48,556 nucleotides of DNA from Deltaproteobacteria bacterium PRO3 (GCA_030263375.1 SZOV01000014.1:1-48556), one strand, 5' to 3'; numbered from the stretch's first letter, positions 36,954-45,660 are shown. Notes: generated by a model from the letters alone, not told the origin. Numbers and translations: made by a program.

Positions 36954-38933
36954 ATGAGTGTGAAGCCTCTCAAAGGGGCGCTGGGCCTGAGTGTCCTCGC
37001 CGCCTTCAGCGTCGGAGCGATTTCCGCCTCGGCCCAAACCTTCGATACGCCGCCCAGCGATTTTATCCTCGAGCCGCCTCCGGTTTCGGGCGAGACCTTC
37101 TTTCTGCCGCCCCTCCCCACCACCTTGAATATCGGCAATTTCGATTCCAGCGTCACCTCATCCGTGACCGGCGCCGAGCTCAACGACGTGGTCGTCATGG
37201 GTTTTCCCGCTTTCAACGACGATCCCGAGTCCCTGACTCACCGGATCTGGACCATCGTTCACGACAGCGGCAGCAACACCCGTTCGCTCACTCAGAGCGA
37301 CCCCTCCGACATCGTGGTGACCTCCGAGGAGGAAACCTTCTATTTTCAGCCCTCCAGCGTCCAGGTCACCGACCTGAACGGCGACGGCCAGAATGACTTG
37401 GCCTTCATGGATCCTTCCAGCTTTTTCTTGAGAGCCGTCGAGCCCGTCCCCGAATTGTCGGCCCAATTCAAGTTCCAAAAGTCGGGCAGCGGCAATCCCG
37501 CGAGGGTCCTGGGTATCCCGGGGCAAGGCTCGGCGCCCTTCTTCGCCACCTCGATTAATGAGCTCGGTTCGCAAAGCGACGATGCCAGTGCGCCGGCGCC
37601 GTTTTTCTCCGAGATCTCCCAGCCGGTCCTGGCCATCGGGGATTTCGACGGCGACGGGGTCTCCGACCTGGCCTTCTATGACTTCATCGCCGCCCTTGCC
37701 CAAGGGGTGAACGGCGATCTCGCGGCGGTCCTGCAGAACAACGGCACCTTGAACCCCCTGCCGCGCACCGACACCGTCTTGAACGTCCCCAGCGACGTCG
37801 GCGACCAAAACGGCGGCTACAACGTGGCCGCGGCCGACCTCGACGGCGACGGTATCACCGACTTGGTCATCACCTTCGACGTCGACAACGGGGACACCGC
37901 GGGTCCGGACCGCCTCTTGGCCTTCTTCGGCAACGGCGACGGCACCTTCAACCCCGACCCCGCCGTCAATGTCGCCTTGAGCGACGGAGATCTGCACGGC
38001 TTGGTGATCGGCGACTTCGACGGCAATGCCTTTTTGGATTTCGCCCTCTCGAATGCCGGCCTCAGCGACGGACCCTCGACCGCCGGCGAAGTCTTCGTGA
38101 TCCTCTGCGGCCCCGGCACTCCCGCGGCTTGCAGCCTGACCACGCTGACCTTGCCTCAAACCGTCGTCACCAATCTGGCCTCGGCCGACTTCAATAGCGA
38201 CGGCTTGGACGACCTCGCCTTCACCCAGTTGAGCTGCACGACAGATCCCTGCGACAGCGGCTCGATCGTGGGTAATGTCGGCGTCTACCTCAACCAGGGC
38301 GGCGCCTTCGGCAATTCCCCGGACCAAACCCTGCTCTTGGGCGGGATCGAGACGCGTCAGTTTCTCCTCCAAGTCGTCGCGGGAGACATCGACGACTGCG
38401 GCGGGCCCGACCTGGCCTACATCGGCATCCAGATCCCCGAGGAAAGCCCCGAAGTCACGCCCACGATGAAGCTCGCGACGCTCGCCGGCGATGTCAAGCT
38501 GGGGCTTATCGGTACTACGACCAGCTACGCCTCGGTCGCCTTCAACGCCAACGAGGCCCCCGTCGCCGACGCCGGCGAAGGCACTCAAACCCCGGGCGGC
38601 ATCCTCGTGGGCGGCGATCCCACCTGCGCGGATCCCTCCGACGACACCCAGGCCATCCTCTGGGAAGTGGTCTCGGGCACTGCGACGATCAGCGATCCGA
38701 CCGCTGCCAACCCGGTGATCACCAACGCCAGCATCGGGGCGGTCCTGCAGGTCACCTGCACGGACGCCTGCGGCCTCTCCGACAGCGACACCGTGACCAT
38801 CACGAACCCGACGCTTCTGGAAGGTTCCGGCTGCAGCCTCGGCCTGACCTCGGCGGCGGTCTCCCCGGCCGCTTGGGCCCTGGGGTTGATCGGCCTCCTG
38901 CCGATGCTGGCCCTGCGGCGCCGCTCGCGGTAA
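36954..38933 (+). CDS. Secreted FG-GAP/VCBS-repeat protein with Cys-TM-Arg sorting tail
   Basis: This 659-residue protein has a signal peptide cleaved near ASA-Q. At least five FG-GAP/VCBS calcium-loop repeats are visible (VTDLNGDGQNDLAF, IGDFDGDGVSDLAF, AADLDGDGITDLVI, IGDFDGNAFLDFAL, SADFNSDGLDDLAF), suggesting a beta-propeller. An Ig-like segment (ANEAPVADAGEG) follows. The C-terminus GSGCSLGLTSAA, a hydrophobic helix and ALRRRSR forms a Cys-TM-Arg signal like the MYXO-CTERM/JDVT-CTERM tails processed by rhombosortase- or sortase-like enzymes. AAGGAG precedes the ATG. A terminator closes the unit. Confidence 0.85.
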   Translation: MSVKPLKGALGLSVLAAFSVGAISASAQTFDTPPSDFILEPPPVSGETFFLPPLPTTLNIGNFDSSVTSSVTGAELNDVVVMGFPAFNDDPESLTHRIWTIVHDSGSNTRSLTQSDPSDIVVTSEEETFYFQPSSVQVTDLNGDGQNDLAFMDPSSFFLRAVEPVPELSAQFKFQKSGSGNPARVLGIPGQGSAPFFATSINELGSQSDDASAPAPFFSEISQPVLAIGDFDGDGVSDLAFYDFIAALAQGVNGDLAAVLQNNGTLNPLPRTDTVLNVPSDVGDQNGGYNVAAADLDGDGITDLVITFDVDNGDTAGPDRLLAFFGNGDGTFNPDPAVNVALSDGDLHGLVIGDFDGNAFLDFALSNAGLSDGPSTAGEVFVILCGPGTPAACSLTTLTLPQTVVTNLASADFNSDGLDDLAFTQLSCTTDPCDSGSIVGNVGVYLNQGGAFGNSPDQTLLLGGIETRQFLLQVVAGDIDDCGGPDLAYIGIQIPEESPEVTPTMKLATLAGDVKLGLIGTTTSYASVAFNANEAPVADAGEGTQTPGGILVGGDPTCADPSDDTQAILWEVVSGTATISDPTAANPVITNASIGAVLQVTCTDACGLSDSDTVTITNPTLLEGSGCSLGLTSAAVSPAAWALGLIGLLPMLALRRRSR

Positions 38934-38957
38934 AGAAAGCAATAGCTTGTGAAAGCG

Positions 38958-38993
38958 AAAAACCCGGATCCGCGAGGATCCGGGTTTTTTTTT
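38958..38993 (+). terminator. Rho-independent terminator
   Basis: AAAAACCCGGATCC, loop GCGA, GGATCCGGGTTTTTTTTT: a perfect stem followed by a T-run, 25 bp after the FG-GAP gene. Confidence 0.92.
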
Positions 38994-39081
38994 AGGGGTA
39001 AAACGCCGGGCTCGCAGGGTTGAACTTTCATTTGGCAAGGATCCTCCCAAGGGTTAACCTGCGGCCCTCAAGGGAGGAACC

Positions 39082-39636
39082 ATGAAAAAACTCGCCGTTG
39101 CCGTCCTGTTTTCGCTGCTCGGTTTCCAAGCCTCGCTGCACGCCGCCCCGCCGGCCGGTCCCGCGGCCGACAAGGCCGCCGTGCAATTGATGTTCGTCCA
39201 ATCCGCGAAGGGCGTCGCCTTCGACGGAAACAAGATGACGCTCAAGGGCATCAGCCCCTCGACGCTCTTCTTCGCCGACCGGCCCGAGCGCATCACCGGC
39301 CACCTGACGGTGCCCGCCTTCCTGAAGGAATGGGACGCCGGCAAGGACAGCTTCAAGTCCGACCCTCCCAACGCCACGCTCTCGATCTTTTCCGACAACA
39401 AGGTGGACTACGTCGTGGTCGAGCTGATGAACCCGGTGCTGAACGGCGAGGATCTCACCTACGAGGTGCGCGTCCTGCAGGGCACGCCGCCCGCGAAGGG
39501 CGGGATCAGCTCGCTCTTCATCGACTGGTATTCCTATCGCTGGGGGGATTACTGCCACCGCAATTGGTATACGGGGGCGGTTTACTGCTATCGCCCCGGT
39601 TGGTACTATTATCCCGGCTACCGCTACTACTGGTAA
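39082..39636 (+). CDS. Exported protein with Tyr/Trp-rich C-terminus
   Basis: This 184-residue protein has a signal peptide MKKLAVAVLFSLLGFQASLHA. The mature domain contains TLKGISPSTLFFADRPERIT, GHLTVPAFLKEWDAGKDSF and DPPNATLSIF, a pattern I recall from widespread unnamed periplasmic proteins. The last 36 residues are dominated by Tyr, Trp and Arg (ending GWYYYPGYRYYW) with two Cys. GGAGG precedes the ATG. Function unknown. Confidence 0.75.
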   Translation: MKKLAVAVLFSLLGFQASLHAAPPAGPAADKAAVQLMFVQSAKGVAFDGNKMTLKGISPSTLFFADRPERITGHLTVPAFLKEWDAGKDSFKSDPPNATLSIFSDNKVDYVVVELMNPVLNGEDLTYEVRVLQGTPPAKGGISSLFIDWYSYRWGDYCHRNWYTGAVYCYRPGWYYYPGYRYYW

Positions 39637-39654
39637 AGCGGACCCCCTGGGGTT

Positions 39655-41304
39655 ATGATGATTTCCTGCGGCAATTCCTTGCCGTCGGGGAGGAATTTGG
39701 GGCGCTATTCCAAAATTTCGCTTACTTTATCCGTCTTGGCCTGTCTGTCCGCCTGCGGCGCCGGGGAGGCGCCCCAGGGACCTTCCGGGCCCCCGCCGGT
39801 TTCGGGAGGCAGCGACGCGCTTCCGCCGCGCTTGCAGAACGCCACGCCTGCCGCGGGTGCCGTCGAGGTGCCGGTGACGGCGGAGGTGTCCATCGTCTTT
39901 GACGAGACCCTGGATGAGGCAACGACCCGGTTGCGCGGCCTGCGCCTGTTTCGCGGCGGCGACGAGGTGACGGGGCAGATCGTCCCCTCGCCGGCGGGAG
40001 TGACCTTCGTGCCGCTGGAGACGCTGGAGTACGGCTCCGAATACGAGGCGGTGGTGGACGGCGGCGTCTCGGATCTCGCGGGCAATCCGCTGGGATCGGA
40101 AATCCGCTGGGGCTTTCGCACCGAAACATTTTCCAGCGAGCTGCCCCTCGTCTTCCTCGATCCGCTGGGCGTGACGATCCCGGACGAGCCGAAGATCCCT
40201 GCTCGTCTGCGCCTCGAGGGCGGCGACGGCAGCGTCGATTACGAAGGCTGGGCGGGCGTCGAGATCCGCGGGCACTCCTCGCAAAACGCGCCCAAGAAGC
40301 AGTACGGCTTCGAGACCTGGGACGAATTCCAAGACGAGGTCGAGGTGGAGTTGTTGGGCATGCCCGAGGAGAGCGACTGGATCCTCCAGGGAAATTATTT
40401 CGACTCGAGCCTGCTGCGCAATTACTTCGCCCTCGAGCTGAGCCGCGCGACGGGCCGCTACGCTCCTCGGATGCGCTTCGCCGAGCTGTTTTTGGCCCTC
40501 GCGCCCGGCGACCCCCGCTATTGGGGCGTCTATGCCGTGATGGAGAAAATCAAGCGCGACGCCAACCGCGTCAGTCTCAAGAAGCTGGAATCCGACGACA
40601 ACGCCGAGCCCGAAGTCACCGGGGGCTATCTCCTGGCGATGGACAAGCTGAATCCCGGAGACCTCTATTTCGAAACCGCGCTCGGCACCCGACTGCTCTA
40701 CGAGTACCCAAAGGGCGAGGACATCACCGCCGCCCAGGCGGCGTGGATCCAGGGCTACGTCGAGGGCTTCGAGGCCGCGCTCGCGGGCCCGGATTTCCGC
40801 GATCCAGTCTTGGGGTACCGGGCTTTCCTAGACGTGGAAGCCGCGGTGGATTTTTTCCTGGTGAACGAGCTGCTCAAGAACGTCGACGCCTTCGCCTTCA
40901 GCACCTTCCTGTCGAAGGAGCGCGGCGAGAAGCTGCGCCTGGGACCGGTGTGGGACTTCGACCTGGCCATGGGAAACCTGCTGGGCGGAGGCCTGGGCGC
41001 GCCGGAGGGTTGGCTGCTTTGCGAGGGGCGGTGGATCGGCCGCCTGCTGGAAGATCCGGATTTCGCCGCCGCCGTCGCGGATCGCTATCAGGAGCTGCGC
41101 GCGGGGGCCTGGAGCGATGCCGCCCTAGCCGCTGTCCTCGACGAGGCGACGGAGGCCCTGCGCGAGGCGGGGCCGCGCAACGACCGGCGATGGTATCGCC
41201 GTCAGGACTTCACCTTCGAGGGCCGCGGCGCGGAGCTGCGCGTCTGGCTGACGGCCCGCCTGGCCTGGGTCGATTCGCACATAGAAAACCTCTGCCTGCC
41301 GTGA
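39655..41304 (+). CDS. CotH-family lipoprotein with Ig-like domain
   Basis: This 549-residue protein has a signal peptide ending LSVLACLSAC (lipobox), so it is surface- or periplasm-anchored. An Ig-like (Big_5) domain follows: ATPAAGAVEVPVTAEVSIVF to YEAVVDGGVSDLAGNPLG. The CotH domain is recognised by AGVEIRGHSSQNAPKKQYGF, DWILQGNYFDSSLLRNYFALE, WGVYAVMEKIKRDANRVSL and GPVWDFDLAMGN. CotH is an atypical kinase of spore coats; in Gram-negatives it occurs in secreted proteins of unknown role. It is 18 bp after the preceding gene. Confidence 0.9.
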   Translation: MMISCGNSLPSGRNLGRYSKISLTLSVLACLSACGAGEAPQGPSGPPPVSGGSDALPPRLQNATPAAGAVEVPVTAEVSIVFDETLDEATTRLRGLRLFRGGDEVTGQIVPSPAGVTFVPLETLEYGSEYEAVVDGGVSDLAGNPLGSEIRWGFRTETFSSELPLVFLDPLGVTIPDEPKIPARLRLEGGDGSVDYEGWAGVEIRGHSSQNAPKKQYGFETWDEFQDEVEVELLGMPEESDWILQGNYFDSSLLRNYFALELSRATGRYAPRMRFAELFLALAPGDPRYWGVYAVMEKIKRDANRVSLKKLESDDNAEPEVTGGYLLAMDKLNPGDLYFETALGTRLLYEYPKGEDITAAQAAWIQGYVEGFEAALAGPDFRDPVLGYRAFLDVEAAVDFFLVNELLKNVDAFAFSTFLSKERGEKLRLGPVWDFDLAMGNLLGGGLGAPEGWLLCEGRWIGRLLEDPDFAAAVADRYQELRAGAWSDAALAAVLDEATEALREAGPRNDRRWYRRQDFTFEGRGAELRVWLTARLAWVDSHIENLCLP

Positions 41305-41397
41305 TATAAAGGGGCGAAACTTCCGGGGGCGCGCGGGACGATAAGGACCGCGGCTTGGGGTCGCCGCGTTACCGCGGATTAATAGAAAGGAATCCAA

Positions 41398-42642
41398 ATG
41401 CGTACATCTTCCTGTTTTCGTATCTCGGCCTTGTCAGTGATGCTTTTCACCCTCGCCGCTTGTGGCGGAGGCAGCGGTGGGGGTGGCGGTGGCGGTGGCG
41501 GCGGTAATCAGGGCCTCGCCAACTTGAATTTCGGGGCGCCGACTTCCTTGGTCGCCGGCAACGCGGCCTCCGTGCCAGCCAAGGCCCAGGCCCTCTACGT
41601 CGGCGATTTCACAGGCGACCAGAAGCTGGACTTCGCCGTCCTCAACACCGCGGTCGGGGTCTTCGTCGGCAACGGCAACGGGACCTTCCAAAATCGGCTG
41701 GACGCCACCTCCCTGGTCACGAGCCCGTCCGCACTGGCGGCCGGGGAATTCGACGGCCAACCCAATGTCGAATTGGCAGCGACCTTTCCGGGCACGACCC
41801 AAGTCGACATCTACTTCGATCCCAATCGCGATGGGCAATTCGCCGACAACGCCCCTTTCGCCATCCTCAACGGCAGCAGCCCCGAGGGATTGGCGATCGC
41901 CGATTTTACCGGCGACGGCAAGGACGACATCGCCGTCTCCAATTCGGACGGAAGCCTGACGGTCAAGGTGAACACGGGCTCCGTCACCTTCAACGATTTT
42001 TCCTTTTCCTCGGCCGGCAAGCTCAACAGCCCGCGCAACGTCGTTGCCGGAGACTTCAACGGCGACGGCCGTCCCGACTTGGCCTTTGCGAATTTCGGCG
42101 GGGACAGCCTGACGGTCTGGATGAATAGCGCCAATGCCAACCCGGCCTTTCTCTTTCCGGGCTCCAATGCCGACAATTCGCTGGCCCTGCCTACGGGCGC
42201 CGGCGTCCAGGGCGTGACCGCCGCCGACTTCAACGGCGACGGCAAGCTCGACTTGGTTGCCGCCAATCCCGGCACCAAGAACGGCAGCGTCTTCCTCAAC
42301 CAGGGCAACGGGACCTTCGGGAGCGCCGTGACGGTGCCCGCCGGCGCCGACGCCTTCGCGGCGGCCGCGGCGGATTTCAATCTCGACGGAAAGATGGATC
42401 TGGTCATCGCCAACGCCTTCGGCGTCAACGGGGTGGACGGAGACTTCTGCGTCTACCTCGGCAAGGGCGACGGCACCTTCGACGCCCCCAAGACCTTCAC
42501 CGCCGGCAAGGACGCGGCCGACCAACCCAACCACCCGCGCTCGGTGGCGGTGGGCGATTTCAACGGGGACGGCAAGCCCGACCTCGTCATGGCGGGTTCG
42601 CCGGGCGACACGGCGATCGTAGTCTTGAACACCTCCAATTGA
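41398..42642 (+). CDS. FG-GAP/VCBS-repeat lipoprotein (seven-repeat propeller)
   Basis: This 414-residue protein has a signal peptide ending VMLFTLAAC followed by a Gly-Ser tract. Seven repeats of the type IADFTGDGKDDIAV, AGDFNGDGRPDLAF, AADFNGDGKLDLVA, VGDFNGDGKPDLVM are spaced about 55 residues apart, the number expected for a seven-bladed beta-propeller with calcium-binding loops. There is no enzymatic domain, so it is probably an adhesive or binding surface lipoprotein. GAAAGGAATCC precedes the ATG, and a terminator follows. Confidence 0.88.
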   Translation: MRTSSCFRISALSVMLFTLAACGGGSGGGGGGGGGGNQGLANLNFGAPTSLVAGNAASVPAKAQALYVGDFTGDQKLDFAVLNTAVGVFVGNGNGTFQNRLDATSLVTSPSALAAGEFDGQPNVELAATFPGTTQVDIYFDPNRDGQFADNAPFAILNGSSPEGLAIADFTGDGKDDIAVSNSDGSLTVKVNTGSVTFNDFSFSSAGKLNSPRNVVAGDFNGDGRPDLAFANFGGDSLTVWMNSANANPAFLFPGSNADNSLALPTGAGVQGVTAADFNGDGKLDLVAANPGTKNGSVFLNQGNGTFGSAVTVPAGADAFAAAAADFNLDGKMDLVIANAFGVNGVDGDFCVYLGKGDGTFDAPKTFTAGKDAADQPNHPRSVAVGDFNGDGKPDLVMAGSPGDTAIVVLNTSN

Positions 42643-42661
42643 CCTTGCCGGTTTCGCGATA

Positions 42662-42689
42662 GGCGCCCGGCGGGGCGCCTTTTTTTTTT
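42662..42689 (+). terminator. Rho-independent terminator
   Basis: GGCGCCC, loop GGCG, GGGCGCC and nine or more T: a strong stem followed by a long T-run, 20 bp after the lipoprotein stop. Confidence 0.92.
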
Positions 42690-42815
42690 GGGCATTCCCG
42701 AGGATTTTCCCGGCCATCCCGCTTGCCACCGGCGGCGTCCGGACTCCCGCCTTGCCGCCTCCGCGGGGCCGTGATATTTCCCGAAATCGCCCCCAAGAAA
42801 AACATAGGAGGAAAT

Positions 42816-43487
42816 ATGAGCAACGCCACCGCCACCCCCGCCGCCCCCGAGGCAGCCCCCCGCATCGAGCTCAACGGACCGGCCCCAGACTTCGAGGCCA
42901 ACACCACCCACGGCCCCATCCGCCTCTCCCAGTGGGAGAAGGACAAGTGGGTGATCCTCTTCTCGCACCCCGCCGACTTCACGCCGGTCTGCACCACCGA
43001 GTTCATGGAATTCGCGAAGATGTACGAGGAATTCAAAAAGCGCAACGTCGCCCTGCTGGGCGACTCGATCGACAGCGTCTACAGCCACATCGGCTGGGTG
43101 AAGAACATCGAGAAGAATTTCGGCGTGAAGATCCCCTTTCCGATCATCGCCGACCTGGACCAGAAGGTCGCCCGGCTCTACGGCATGATCCACACGCCCA
43201 GCGCCGCGACCGCAACGGTTCGCTGCGTCTTCTTCATCGACCCCAAGCGCAACGTGCGCGCGATGGTCTACTATCCGCTCAACGTGGGCCGCAACTTCGA
43301 CGAGATCCTGCGCGTGGTCGACGCCCTGCAGACCGTCGACAAGCACGGCGTCGCCTGTCCCGCCAACTGGCGGCCGGGACAGGAGGTGATCGTGCCGCCG
43401 CCGGTGACCGCGCAGGCCGCCGACGAGCGTGTCGCCGACAAGTCCCTGCAGGTCACGGATTGGTATTTTTCGAAAAAGAAGATCTAG
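42816..43487 (+). CDS. Peroxiredoxin, AhpC/Prx6 type
   Basis: This 223-residue protein starts at ATG 42816, after AGGAGG; upstream in-frame codons are GC-rich leader. The peroxidatic Cys59 is in HPADFTPVCTTEF. RCVFFIDPKRNVRAMVYYP and the C-terminal GVACPANWRPGQEVIVPPP are typical of the long Prx6-like group, whose second Cys may resolve. It reduces hydrogen peroxide and alkyl hydroperoxides in the cytoplasm. The N-terminal 15 residues are an Ala/Pro-rich extension. Confidence 0.93.
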   Translation: MSNATATPAAPEAAPRIELNGPAPDFEANTTHGPIRLSQWEKDKWVILFSHPADFTPVCTTEFMEFAKMYEEFKKRNVALLGDSIDSVYSHIGWVKNIEKNFGVKIPFPIIADLDQKVARLYGMIHTPSAATATVRCVFFIDPKRNVRAMVYYPLNVGRNFDEILRVVDALQTVDKHGVACPANWRPGQEVIVPPPVTAQAADERVADKSLQVTDWYFSKKKI

Positions 43488-43532
43488 CCTCGGCACCGCT
43501 CGCCCCTCGCGGTTCGAGCGGGCTTTTCATGC

Positions 43533-43562
43533 AAAAACGCCGGTCCCTTGGACCGGCGTTTG
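43533..43562. terminator. Bidirectional terminator between convergent genes
   Basis: AAACGCCGGTCC, loop CTT, GGACCGGCGTTT form a perfect 12-bp stem between the peroxiredoxin and DUF4215 genes. T- and A-runs on either side let it work in both directions. Confidence 0.88.
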
Positions 43563-43566
43563 TCGT

Positions 43567-44283
43567 TTAGCGGTCCTTCCGGAATAAGCCCAGCAACCCC
43601 GCGGAAAGAAAAGCCAGGGCGGCGCAGGAAAGATAGGGCGGGCTCAGCCAGGTCTGCTCGACCATGCTGCAGCTCCAACCGCCGGTTCCTTCGGGGCCGG
43701 CCATCGCCTGGACAAAATCGTCACCGAGCGTCTCGTCGCCTTTCGCGGTCTCGGCCGCCGAGACGGGCGAGTTTGAGCGGTTCTCTTCGTCCTCGGGAAG
43801 GGAGGGCGCGATAGGCGCCTCCTCGGCCGCGGGTTTTGGCTCGATTTGGCAAAAGCGGTCGCAGCCGTCGCCGTCCGCGGTATTGCCGTCGTCGCATTGT
43901 TCGTCCTTGGTCGTGAAACCGTTGCCGCATCCCGGCTCGAGAGGAAAGATCGGCTTCATCTCTTGGCGGCATTGGGCGTCGCAGCCGTCGCCGTCCGCGG
44001 TGTTGCCGTCGTCGCATTGCTCGTCCTTGGCGTTCACGGCACCGTCGCCGCAATAAGTTTCCACCGGGAAGATCGGTTTGGGCGCCTCGATTTGGCAGAA
44101 GATGTTGCAGCCGTCGCCGTCCACGCCGTTGCCGTCGTCGCACTCTTCCGGCGCGGCGAGCATGCCGTCACCGCAGCCGGCGGGGACTTTAAATCCCCCG
44201 GCCTCTTGCCCCGACGCTTGCCGAGCCGCACCCCAGGCGATGAGGGCGAAGAGGGCGATGAGAATTATTTTTCCTAGCTTCAT
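43567..44283 (-). CDS. DUF4215 Cys-rich repeat surface protein with Cys-TM-Arg tail
   Basis: This 238-residue protein has a signal peptide ([20 protein letters not shown]). Three DUF4215 repeats follow the pattern CGDG...ECDDGN..DGDGC...C ([36 protein letters not shown]), each about 35 residues with disulfide-forming Cys and Ca-binding-like Asp clusters. After an acidic linker the C-terminus [11 protein letters not shown], hydrophobic helix, LFRKDR resembles the sorting tail of the protein at 36954. It is driven by a sigma-54 promoter and starts after AAGGAGGAAAT, the same ribosome site as the gene at 44517-44798. It is the only clearly exported product of the sigma-54 cluster. Confidence 0.88.
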   Translation of the reverse strand: MKLGKIILIALFALIAWGAARQASGQEAGGFKVPAGCGDGMLAAPEECDDGNGVDGDGCNIFCQIEAPKPIFPVETYCGDGAVNAKDEQCDDGNTADGDGCDAQCRQEMKPIFPLEPGCGNGFTTKDEQCDDGNTADGDGCDRFCQIEPKPAAEEAPIAPSLPEDEENRSNSPVSAAETAKGDETLGDDFVQAMAGPEGTGGWSCSMVEQTWLSPPYLSCAALAFLSAGLLGLFRKDR

Positions 44284-44339
44284 ATTTCCTCCTTAAAGCA
44301 CGAGGCCTCCCTGCCTCGCGAATTCCATCTTTTGGTAAA

Positions 44340-44354
44340 GCAAGGCGTGTGCCA
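44340..44354 (-). promoter_or_regulatory. Sigma-54 promoter of the DUF4215 gene
   Basis: The minus strand reads TGGCACACGCCTTGC followed by TTTA, matching TGGCAC-N5-TTGC with GG and GC 12 bases apart. The expected start is near 44328, giving a leader of about 45 bases. Confidence 0.88.
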
Positions 44355-44405
44355 GGTTAATTTACTGATTTTATTGGATAAAATATTAGGAGGTCGACGG
44401 TATGT

Positions 44406-44439
44406 ACACAGGTTGGACTTGAATCCGCACAGCTTGAAC
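44406..44439 (-). promoter_or_regulatory. Tandem enhancer motif (UAS) for the DUF4215 promoter
   Basis: ACACAGGTTGGAC (44406-44418) and GCACAGCTTGAAC (44427-44439) are two copies of a CA-N3-TG motif 21 bp apart, 52 bp upstream of the -24 element. Equivalent pairs precede the other three sigma-54 promoters. Confidence 0.7.
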
Positions 44440-44443
44440 AAAG

Positions 44444-44477
44444 AAAAAAAACCGGGGCCCCCGATGGGGGCCCTCGG
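44444..44477 (-). terminator. Terminator of the 45621-44517 operon
   Basis: On the minus strand GAGGGCCCCC, loop ATC, GGGGGCCCCGG is followed by eight T. It lies 40 bp past the last stop and directly abuts the enhancer motifs of the next unit. Confidence 0.8.
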
Positions 44478-44516
44478 CCCGGGCCTTTGGCAAGGGGTCC
44501 TCCGGCCCTAAACGGA

Positions 44517-44798
44517 TTATTTTTTCAGGGGGGCCGCCGATTTGACGGCGAGGTGAGCGGCCGATTTCACCGCCAAGTGCTCCGCGGACTTGGTCTGAAG
44601 TTTTTTCGGCCCCGAAGCGGAACCGGCCTCGATCCCGCCCAGCAGGCGATAGGCATAGAAGCCCTCGCGCGTCTGGGAGGGGAGGGATCGCACCGGGAGT
44701 CCTCGCGTCGCGCCGGCGATTCCCCGATCGACTTTCCAAGATGGGCTTCGGCCCGAGTAGAGGCTGGGATCTCCGCGATCCACGGACATAGGTTTCAT
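44517..44798 (-). CDS. Small protein of unknown function, sigma-54 cluster
   Basis: This 93-residue protein starts at ATG 44798, after GGAGGAAAT; the longer open frame to 45086 overlaps the upstream gene and is not used. The N-terminus (MKPMSVDRGDPSLYSGRSPS) is polar, and the C-terminus ends in short Ala/Lys repeats (AEHLAVKSAAHLAVKSAAPL) of about nine residues. There is no signal peptide. It is 31 bp downstream of the coiled-coil gene and shares its promoter. A palindrome covers its ribosome-binding region. Confidence 0.65.
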   Translation of the reverse strand: MKPMSVDRGDPSLYSGRSPSWKVDRGIAGATRGLPVRSLPSQTREGFYAYRLLGGIEAGSASGPKKLQTKSAEHLAVKSAAHLAVKSAAPLKK

Positions 44799-44805
44799 AT
44801 TTCCT

Positions 44806-44819
44806 CCAAAATATTTTGG
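44806..44819 (-). promoter_or_regulatory. Palindrome abutting the ribosome site of the 93-residue gene
   Basis: CCAAAATATTTTGG is a perfect 14-bp palindrome whose minus-strand end (TTTTGG) runs into the GGAGG ribosome site. In RNA it could partly sequester that site; as DNA it could be an operator. Either would allow separate control of the second gene of the operon. Confidence 0.45.
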
Positions 44820-44829
44820 GTGGAATGTC

Positions 44830-45621
44830 TTAGGCCGCAATGAACACGAGCCCGTCCTTGACGCCGTCGTGCTTCGCGACGGGGATGTCGCCGTCGCTGA
44901 TCTTCCAAACCACCGGCGAGAGCTCGACTGGGGCGCTCTTCGGGGCGGCGGTCGCGGGCTTGGCGACCTTCGCGGCGGTGGGCTTCGCGACGGGGGCGTG
45001 CTTCGCGGCCAGCTCCTGCTTCTGCATCGCGTGCCACTTCGCCTGATGGGCGTTTTGCTCTTTGAAGCGCGCGGCGAGGGCGACATTCTCGGAGACGTGG
45101 CGCTTCTCGAGGGCCTGCTTCTCGCCGGCCTGCTTGTCCGCGAAGATTTTCTTGTCGGCGGCCTGGGTCTTTTCGAAGGAGGCGATCTGCTCGGCCGAGG
45201 GTTTCTTCGCGAGGAACTTGGCTTTCACCTCTTTTTGATGGGCCTCGAAGGCGCCCAGCTCGGCCTTCTGCTTCCCGCCGAGGGCCTTCTTCTCGTCCTC
45301 CTGCTTGCCGTAGAGGGCCTTGGACTCGCCGAGCTGGCGGCCCTTCAATTTGGCGACCTCGACGTCCTGCTGCTGCTTCAACTCGTCGGCCTCGCGCAGC
45401 GTGCCCTTGGGAGCGGTCTCCGCCTTCGCGCTGGTCTCGAGCTTGCCGAGGCCGACCGAGGCCTGCTTCGCGGCGCCGACGTCGCCGCCGGCGGGCTTCG
45501 CGGGCGCCGGCTTGGCGCTCTTGGCACCGAGGAGGCCGCCGAGGATCTGGGAGACCCCGGCCATATCCAGCATCATCTTCACGTCCACCGAACCGCTGCT
45601 TTTTCCCGCTCGATTGATCAT
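44830..45621 (-). CDS. Lys/Ala/Gln-rich coiled-coil protein, sigma-54 cluster
   Basis: The start was placed at ATG 45621, with GGAGGG eight bases upstream; an ATG 15 bases earlier is in frame. The protein has 263 residues. After a short Gly/Pro/Ala region, residues ~75-210 are a long charged helix (QDVEVAKLKGRQLGESKALY, FEKTQAADKKIFADKQAGEK) with repeated KQ.E.KAL units, likely a coiled coil. The C-terminus (ELSPVVWKISDGDIPVAKHD) looks globular. There is no signal peptide and no recognised family. The upstream promoter is of sigma-54 type. Confidence 0.75.
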   Translation of the reverse strand: MINRAGKSSGSVDVKMMLDMAGVSQILGGLLGAKSAKPAPAKPAGGDVGAAKQASVGLGKLETSAKAETAPKGTLREADELKQQQDVEVAKLKGRQLGESKALYGKQEDEKKALGGKQKAELGAFEAHQKEVKAKFLAKKPSAEQIASFEKTQAADKKIFADKQAGEKQALEKRHVSENVALAARFKEQNAHQAKWHAMQKQELAAKHAPVAKPTAAKVAKPATAAPKSAPVELSPVVWKISDGDIPVAKHDGVKDGLVFIAA

Positions 45622-45660
45622 TTTCGTGCCCTCCATTATTGCGTTCTGCAGCTATGTATT

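Noticed and set aside
43840-44150. Regularly spaced DNA repeats that might be taken for a CRISPR array
   Set aside because: They encode the three DUF4215 protein repeats, are in frame and are not separated by unique spacers. No CRISPR array or cas gene is seen anywhere in the window.
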